A stretch of DNA of 15,243 nucleotides from Euperipatoides rowelli (Eukaryota > Onychophora > Udeonychophora > Euonychophora > Peripatopsidae): NCBI GenBank assembly GCA_003024985.2, contig PXIH01S0000045.1; one strand, 5' to 3'. The translations under genes and the position numbers were made by a program. This document shows positions 9,961 through 15,243 of this stretch, piece after piece; position 1 is the first letter of the stretch, and each line of letters starts with the position of its first letter. Under the pieces are notes generated by a model. The model searched no databases and was not told the DNA's origin. It saw only the letters and a program-made list of their open reading frames with translations.

Positions 9961-10467
9961 TGTGGGGCAGTAAAGAGATGGGGGAGGAGGAGGGAATGTT
10001 CCCTCACCTTTTTAACTAGTAGCCCAATTTCAACAAAATTCTGTCATTTGAGGTAAAAAGTGGTCCAGTGTGTGGGCTGTATACTATTAACTAATTCTTA
10101 AATTTCTGGTCCAATTTCTATCAAATTTCATTTCTAAGGCAGCAAGTATTAGGGTTACCATATTTTCTGGGGGTTAAATATGGACAATAGTTTTTTTTTT
10201 TGGTTTTGGCTGGGGCTGGAAGTTGATGAACTTTTTTTTTTTTGGTTGTGGAAATAATCTTTAATTTTGTTTTGGAAATGCATGGCCAGACTCCCTGAAC
10301 ACCCTCTCCCCTAAATGTCACTGAAGTGTAGTACGTTTTTGGTGTTAAAAAAAAATACATTTAAATATTTCAAACTATGCAAACATGTAAAAGCCTGACA
10401 ATCGCTAATGATGTAAAAAATATTAAAGTTAAAAGCCTACTACTTACTACAATGATTAACTATAAAT
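9961..10467 (+). repeat. 507-bp direct repeat, copy 1
   Basis: Begins TGTGGGGCAGTAAAGAGATG and ends AACTATAAAT. It matches 10753-11259 almost throughout, by eye around 90% or better, with the spacing staying at 792-793 bp. Inside, a degenerate motif of about 35 bp containing CCAATTTC-x-(A/T)-x-x-AAATT occurs twice (near 10021 and 10110). An AGGGTTACCATATTTTC motif starts at 10151. Frames in it are not conserved as coding between the copies. Confidence 0.9.
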
Positions 10468-10575
10468 AGGGTTACCATAAGTCCCGGTTTAGCCGGGAAC
10501 GTCCCTGTTTTTAAGAGTCAGTACCGGTGTCCCGAAAAGGTCTCTCGGGACGCCTAAAGGTCCTGATTTTAGTAA
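10468..10575 (+). repeat. GC-rich palindromic repeat piece, AGGGTTACCATA start
   Basis: Starts with AGGGTTACCATAAGTCCCGG exactly where copy 1 of the 507-bp repeat ends. It has two strong inverted pairs: TCCCGG/CCGGGA (10482-10498) and GTCCCGA/TCGGGAC (10529-10551). The opening motif recurs in both 507-bp copies and, inverted, near 11406-11426. It looks like the end of a small dispersed DNA element; the family is not identified. Confidence 0.5.
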
Positions 10576-10747
10576 ATGTGTCCCCTCCCATTGTTAAATG
10601 GCTTGAAAAATTATAATTAATAGTCTTGTGTTACTTGAAGACAGCAGTGAATACTTTTAACAAAATCCCCAATCCCAATTTGTTATGAAAAGTATTTTTA
10701 AATGACTAAAAATATTTAGCAAATGTAGCAAAGCGTGAGCGCAAAAA

Positions 10748-10748
10748 N
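10748..10748. other. ambiguous base (N)
   Basis: The only N in the window. It lies five bases before the second copy of the 507-bp repeat, suggesting an assembly join or unresolved base at the repeat boundary. Confidence 0.95.
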
Positions 10749-10752
10749 TGTC

Positions 10753-11259
10753 TGTGGGGCAGTAAAGAGATGGGGGAGGAGGAGGGAATGTTCCCTCATC
10801 TTTTTAACTAGTAGCCCAATTTCAACTAAATTCTGTCATTTAAAGTAGAAAGTGGTCCAGTGGGTGGGCGGCCTACTATTAACTACTTTTTTAAATTTCT
10901 GGTACAATTTCTATCAAATTTCATATCTAAAGTAGCAAGTATTAGGGTTACCGTATTTTCAGAGGGGTAAATACGGACAATAACTTTTTTTTTTTTGTTT
11001 TGCCTGTGGCTGGAAGTTGATAAGCTCTTTTTTTTTTGGTTGTGGAAATATCTTTTTTAATTTTGTTTTGGAAGTGCATGCGAGACCCCCTGGACACCCC
11101 TTCCCCTAAATGTCACTGTAGTGTAGTATGTTTCTGGTGTTAAAAAAAGACATTTAAATATTTCAAACTATGCAAACATGTAAAAGTCCGACAATCGCTA
11201 ATGATGTAAAAATATTAAAGTTCAAAGCCTACTACTTACTATAATAATTAACTATAAAT
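10753..11259 (+). repeat. 507-bp direct repeat, copy 2
   Basis: Second copy of 9961-10467, with scattered substitutions and compensating 1-base indels in the T-runs. Its AGGGTTACCGTATTTTC motif starts at 10944 and is followed by AAATACGGACAATAA, which is closer to the CGGACA motifs further right than copy 1 is. The copies have diverged enough that this is not a recent exact duplication. Confidence 0.9.
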
Positions 11260-11325
11260 TTAATGCATAAACTTACAAGTAATGACTTAACAGTTAATTT
11301 TGACTGGACTTAGTCCAGGTGAATT

Positions 11326-11440
11326 AAAAAATACGGACATTTTACACATTTTTATAAAGTACTGTACGGACACGGACAAAACCATTAAAATATGTACTGT
11401 CCTTACTAAATACGGACATATGGTTTGAAGTATGGTGTAA
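11326..11440 (-). repeat. CGGACA-rich repeat piece, inverted relative to 10468
   Basis: Contains AATACGGACATTT, GTACGGACACGGACAAA and AAATACGGACATATGG. Read on the minus strand, the end at 11406-11426 is AAACCATATGTCCGTATTTAG, similar to TTACCATAAGTCCCGGTTTAG at 10472-10492. The two could be terminal inverted repeats of one element interrupted by copy 2 of the 507-bp repeat, or two separate insertions. Confidence 0.4.
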
Positions 11441-11880
11441 ACTATAAAACATTGTAATCTAGATGTCTGTCCGTTTGGCAAAAGTTGAGACATAATAGGT
11501 GTTGTTAACTTTTAAAAGTCAAGCTGTGTCAAGGAGGGGGATGTATGACCCTTTCTTTCAAAATTGTAGTTTCTAGCCCAATTTGAAACAAATTTCATAT
11601 TTAAAGAATTCACAAGAGGGTGACCTTGATGCCAACTTCTAAGTACTAAGTGTGACTGTGAGTGCTGAATCCTGTGCTTTTCTAGCTTTTAATTAATACT
11701 TATTTCGATTTGGAATATTGATATTCTTTTTAATTTATTAACATGTTTTTTTTTCAAAATTATTCAAATGTCTGCAAATAATTTCTATGCTCAAAATACA
11801 TTTAAATAAAAGCTTATAGATTCTTTTAATGCTGAATAGTCTGTAATGCAACTCATTTGTATTGACATAGAGAATTAAAA
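11441..11880. other. non-coding stretch with another CCAATTT motif
   Basis: Near 11571-11607 it contains TTTCTAGCCCAATTTGAAAC followed by AAATTTCATATTTAAAG, a further diverged copy of the motif inside the 507-bp repeats. No gene is seen. Confidence 0.4.
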
Positions 11881-12118
11881 AAAATTATAAATCAAGTAAT
11901 TAAAAAAATTAAGAAGTTCACAAAAATTAACAAGAAAAAATAAACTATAATAATAAGAAATTTATATTAAAATAAAATAAAAAATATTACAAGAAAAAAC
12001 AAATTTCAAAAAAAATTAAGAAATTTACAAAAAGTAGCAAGAAAAAAACAAATTTCCAAAAAAATAACAAATAATTAAAAAAAAATAAGAAATTTACAAA
12101 AAAATAACAAGAAAAAAA
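11881..12118 (+). repeat. A-rich degenerate tandem array, ~50-bp unit
   Basis: Repeated phrases AATAAGAAATTTACAAAAA, then AACAAGAAAAAA, then CAAATTTC follow each other about four times with indels. The plus strand is strongly A-rich with few T, C or G, so the array is markedly strand-asymmetric. Confidence 0.7.
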
Positions 12119-12386
12119 TGCCCCTAATTATACGTAATGAAATGTTTTTAAAAAACAAACTAATATTTTAATTATATTATTTTTGCACATTGTTTTAGAT
12201 TTGTTCTGCGTGTGATGATAGGACATATGCTCTGCGTGTGATGACAGGACGTGCTACAAAATGTTAAAAGTATTTTCATATTATATTTGTAATCTTTTTT
12301 TTTAAAGGAATATAGATAAATTTAACAATCTTAAAATTAATTTTGAAATTGTTTACTTACAACTTTAATATGGTAGTCTGCCAAAA
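12119..12386. other. non-coding stretch
   Basis: AT-rich apart from the small 26-bp duplication at 12205-12256. No gene is seen. Confidence 0.4.
12205..12256 (+). repeat. 26-bp tandem duplication
   Basis: TCTGCGTGTGATGATAGGAC is followed 26 bp later by TCTGCGTGTGATGACAGGAC. The unit is GC-rich and CpG-bearing against AT-rich flanks. Confidence 0.8.
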
Positions 12387-13516
12387 CTATTTCTGTTCAT
12401 GCAGAAATAAACTACATTGAAAAAAGACTAGAAATATTTTATCAATAATTCCTAAAATGGATTGGCTGAACTGATAATGTTCTCTATTATTAATAAGCTG
12501 TGGGTTCTCATTCATCCAAAGCAAGACTCCATTTGTAAAAACAGGTTGTATATATTTAATTGCTGGCCATGTGAATATATTTTTTTTTATTTAATACCCA
12601 CCTCATAAAGTTCACAAATAGCTGGTCATCAACAACATTATCAACTTGTCCAGGATACCAGCCATTCTCATACATGACATCAACATAGTGACCTAACATT
12701 TCAGCAATGGTTGCTGGTACATCAGGGTGTTCAATTACAATTTTGCTATCTTTCATTGAATTTGAAAGCAACACATACACATTTTCTGTAGACACTTTAT
12801 TCAAGGCTGGCATAGTTGATGAATGTTCTACCATTACACTATTTGTGATAGGAGCTGCATGTTTGTTGATAATTTTGTTGGGAATTCCCAAATGAGTTCC
12901 GGGATTTTTTTTTATTATAACATGTTGGGTTAACCCGGTAGTGGTTATTTTTGAGATTTCATCCAATTTCAAAATTCTTCTTGTTCAGTTTTCAACATAA
13001 TCAGGGTTTTTGCATTCTTGATCAACAAGGTATCCATCACAGCAGCATCCAAAAATTCTGATTTTAATGATTCCAGACTGTATTCCTTTTCAAGCATGTA
13101 ATTGTCCTGTACCTAGTAGAGCAGCCTTGACTTCTCTATCTGGTCTATTAAAATTTATTTGGTCTTTAGATACAATCAAAAAATGGCGTCCAATGTGTTC
13201 ACAACTACCAAATTCATCCTCCGAGTCAATTGATAATTTATTCTGACAAAAGTTGAAAATTCTTTGGCATTTCAAATTATTGTCAAGAAGTTATTGAAAG
13301 ATCTGCCGAATGCTTAATAACACCCTCACCATACACACTTTTCCCATGACATGAACCAAAATACATACGTGCCAAATCATAGCAGAAACTAATATCTGCT
13401 AATGGCAGCCGTGATTTAAATTGCTCACAGCACCCATCTGAAAACTGAATTCGTTGTTTAATATTTATATTTCTTTTCAACTGTAGATGGGCAATTCTAT
13501 GGTGCAGACGTAGAAT
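12387..13516 (-). pseudogene. broken gene copy B: SDGC/HGKS core, Cys cluster, Tudor-like, FTWP end
   Basis: One gene can be followed through several frames. Block 1 (13516-13286) has LHHRIAHLQLKRN, IQFSDGCCEQFKSRL, LADIS, FGSCHGKS and GVIKHSADL, then a stop at 13283-13285. After a 1-base shift, block 2 (13275-12604) has NFCQNKL, HIGRHFLIVSKDQI, LLGTGQLHA, a TGA (13090-13092), GCCCDGYL, another TGA after YVEN (12985-12987), and a Tudor/chromo-like segment with VMYENGWYPGQV and VNFM (12693-12604). A slip in the A-run (plus-strand T-run near 12581-12589) leads to IFTWPAIKYIQPVF, LINNREHYQFSQS and a final stop at 12387. This order (SDGC, HGKS, GV-K, GT-x-x-LH, C-x-C, Y-x-G-x-V, F-x-WP) matches an uncharacterised family I recall from invertebrate genomes. 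The invariant Asp-rich core could be RNase H-like, but that is inference. Read as a dead copy. Confidence 0.72.
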
Positions 13517-14025
13517 TCAGAAACAATTTTTATATACCGTATTATTTTTTTTTTGCATATGATTGAGCTAATTTTTTTACAATATATTTATTGGATCACA
13601 TTTTATCTTAGTGTTATTTAAAAAATTTTAAATATTTTAAACCATTAAAAAATTGCTTTATTCCTTGGTGTCGGACATAAATCACACAAATGGAGAATTT
13701 ACGACAATGTAAATTCTCAAAAATCTGTGAACTGTTTTGTTTTTTTACTTTGAAATCAAATTAGATGACAAACACATAGTGTTTTGATATATGTTTAATC
13801 ATGTTTTATTTACTTTGATTGTTATTTCTACTTGAAATGTACCTTTTACTTCGGTGTCGGACGTAAACTGTGTGAATAAAATATAGATGCAAAGATGTGC
13901 TTTATGTTTCAAAGTTTGAAAAGTCTCAAATAGCACTACATACAGTAAAGTGTTATAAAATTAAATAGTTTTTGAAAATGAAAAATGACCTCTATATCCA
14001 ATTGGAATCAATGGATTGATCTTTT
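13517..14025. other. spacer between the two gene copies
   Basis: AT-rich spacer with no readable remains of the N-terminal half of copy B. It holds the motif GGTGTCGGACRTAAA twice and one hairpin, listed separately. Confidence 0.45.
13667..13870 (+). repeat. two direct copies of GGTGTCGGACRTAAA, 186 bp apart
   Basis: GGTGTCGGACATAAAT at 13667 and GGTGTCGGACGTAAAC at 13853 are preceded by similar TT-x-CTT tracts. They are the only CpG-rich words in this spacer, so they are probably pieces of one repeat family. Between them lies a perfect hairpin, GAGAATTTAC and its complement around a 6-nt loop (13693-13718). Confidence 0.55.
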
Positions 14026-14609
14026 TTAAATTCTCAATACAGTAACTTTTAAGTCATATAAAATTTCATCTTCTTCCTTTGGCCACTTGAAATAATGTGA
14101 AGATGAATGCATGACTGAAATTGTATGAAATATATAATTTTGTTATTCAACCTCAAAAATTTTGACCTTCATAACAATTTGGCATCATCATCATAAAGTT
14201 AATCTTTTCCAACTTCATGTAGGCCTATAAGAGGTGTGTCCACATCTGATGCACCATCATCTTTCAAAGAATGTATTTAACTTTGTTGAATGTATCTGAA
14301 TTTGAAATTTCTTTAATATTATAGTTAGCTAATGGACTTACACAGAATGAACATTTGGAATAGGCATGACATTCTCCAATGAGAATTTCATAAGATATAT
14401 TGTAGTCGAACATGCGATTTAAAAATGCTGCAGCTGTAGTCAACTGTTCAGGAATTGATATTTAAACACTTTCCTGCTTTGGCATAGTGCCAAACTCCTT
14501 TTTGTTGCACATCTATTACATGTACGATACCTTTGCCATGGTGATTTGAAAAATAAAACATAATTATCTTCAACATGAAGATATTATTCTCTACATATGT
14601 ATTCAAAAA
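14026..14609 (-). pseudogene. broken gene copy A: HGKG core, Cys cluster, Tudor-like remnant, FKWP end
   Basis: Blocks on the minus strand follow the same order as copy B. Block 1 (14609-14451) has YFSNHHGKGIVHVID and VWHYAKAGK, then a stop at 14448-14450. A shifted, overlapping frame (14461-14267) has ISIPEQLTTAAAFLNRM, ILIGECHAYSKCSFC and a stop. A third block (about 14268-14130) has SDVDTPLIGLHEVGK, then YDDDA, then YEG and KIFEVE in different frames, a decayed Y-x-G-x-V Tudor-like segment. The last block (14115-14029) reads SVMHSSSHYFKWPKEEDE and ends ILYDLKVTVLRI, stop 14026-14028. A sequence ATTTCAG just upstream could have been a splice acceptor. HGKG plus the F-K-WP...ED end argue for a paralogue of copy B, with G for S and a different Cys cluster. 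Several frameshifts show it is dead. Confidence 0.65.
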
Positions 14610-15017
14610 TTAAATAATATTTCAACATTTAAGTTCTACTTAACTAAAGTTTTAAACATATTTCAGGAATTGACACTAGATTTTTAGACTGTCGGCAAAA
14701 AGTTGCCACCAGTTGTGTACTGGCGGCATATACAATGTTGCAGCAGAAAATAGATAAATATTATAAATTTTTAAATTAGACTGCACAATAAAATCCAATT
14801 CTAATTAAACTAGTAATGACAATCTTTTAAAGTTAAATTTCTTAAGTTCTATAAACAAAGGTCATACTGAAAATGAGGCAAACTGTTGGCATATTTTTGC
14901 CATTAGTTAAAAAAAACTCTTCAATTATTGTTGCTCAAATTTCTATTGACTTAATTTTCAATTAAATGGCCACTAGGCCTAGCAATTTACAAAATTCCAT
15001 CAGTTGATAACAACTGG
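14610..15017. other. gap inside copy A, no readable coding
   Basis: The middle of the family protein, including the SDGC segment, would be expected here but no frame shows it. Two small palindromes occur, GGCAAAAAGTTGCC and CCAGTTGTGTACTGG (14695-14724). The stretch may be an intron, an insertion, or what remains after an internal deletion. Confidence 0.4.
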
Positions 15018-15242
15018 TTATAGCCTATTTACTACAATAATATTAAATCTATTTGAAAGAAAGTCACTGTCAAATTTCATTTCATCAGCAAGTGTTTTTA
15101 AAGGCTTTAATTTCAATTCGATATTAGCACAATATTCGCAGACACACAGAATAAATGGAGTATGTGAAAAAGTGAGAATATATTTTGGTGGCAGCTTAGC
15201 AAATTTTGAAAAACTTAAAATCTCATTTGGGTTTTCAATTTT
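15018..15242 (-). pseudogene. N-terminal part of copy A, runs off window
   Basis: An open frame enters from the window edge and stops at 15018-15020. It encodes 74 residues including ILSFSKFAKLPPKYIL, a cysteine cluster CVCEYCAN and IELKLKPLKTLADEM. The pattern S-F-S-x-F-x-x-L-R-P-K followed by C-x-C-x-Y-C-x-N fits the N-terminal zinc-binding-like segment of the same family as copies A and B. Here the expected Arg of L-R-P is Pro. There is no in-frame Met at a natural start, so the segment is internal and its beginning lies beyond 15243. It may be an exon ending at a GT before the stop, or part of the broken copy. Confidence 0.6.
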
Positions 15243-15243
15243 C

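Noticed and set aside
9862-10056. Plus-strand 64-codon frame with Gly-rich start
   Set aside because: It overlaps a repeat whose two copies do not conserve the frame, and it includes a poly-G run.
10121-10360. Minus-strand 79-codon frame
   Set aside because: Lies inside the 507-bp repeat and depends on homopolymer runs that differ in length in copy 2.
11287-11493. Minus-strand 68-codon frame
   Set aside because: Coincides with the CGGACA-rich repeat piece, whose repeated VR-T and Cys codons come from the nucleotide repeat.
12602-12602. Splice donor ATGAG|GTGGGT at the end of the Tudor-like segment
   Set aside because: Possible, but a simple slip in the adjacent A-run continues directly into the F-x-WP segment, so a frameshift explains the sequence without an intron.
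12707-12895. Plus-strand 62-codon hydrophobic frame
   Set aside because: Antisense shadow of copy B; its hydrophobicity arises from the complement of charged codons.
1-15243. CRISPR arrays, tRNA/rRNA genes, bacterial promoters or riboswitches
   Set aside because: The repeat spacing does not fit CRISPR, no tRNA cloverleaf was recognised by eye, and the sequence is eukaryotic in character.

Overview
The window looks like nuclear DNA of an animal, most likely an invertebrate. It is strongly AT-rich (about 30% GC by eye), gene-poor and full of homopolymer runs. Coding stretches are short and bounded by GT/AG splice signals, and transposon relics and simple repeats fill much of the rest. Nothing looks bacterial: there are no operons, Shine-Dalgarno sites or long open frames. 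I could not identify the species.

Left part (1-5545): I see two exons of one minus-strand gene, 5406-5545 and then 842-1597. The codon phases fit exactly across a 3.8-kb intron. The product has a short basic segment followed by a long acidic Ser/Asn-rich stretch with repeated [VM]KQE(P) motifs of SUMO-acceptor type, so a nuclear regulator is likely; the family is not recognised. The intron holds a nest of elements: a hAT-like element (1980-4455) with inverted ends and a near 8-bp target duplication, and inside it an inverted-repeat element carrying a 5 x 42-bp minisatellite (2764-3143) and a 3' fragment of a CR1/L2-like LINE (3863-4230).

Middle part (5546-9960): a decayed plus-strand LINE fragment (6412-7110), a probable endonuclease fragment of another LINE (7333-7600) and one plausible isolated plus-strand exon (8367-8546, phase 1-1) of an unknown gene.

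Repeat-rich part (9961-12256): a 507-bp sequence present twice in direct orientation, 792 bp apart, with an N just before the second copy. It is interleaved with GC-rich pieces carrying AGGGTTACCATA and CGGACA motifs in both orientations. An A-rich degenerate tandem array and a 26-bp duplication follow.

Right part (12387-15242): two successive, broken, same-orientation (minus) gene copies of one poorly characterised animal family. The family features visible here are an SDGC...HGK[SG] core, a Cys cluster, a Tudor/chromo-like G-x-V segment and a C-terminal F-x-WP motif. Both copies carry frameshifts or stops. This is the most interesting coding signal in the window.
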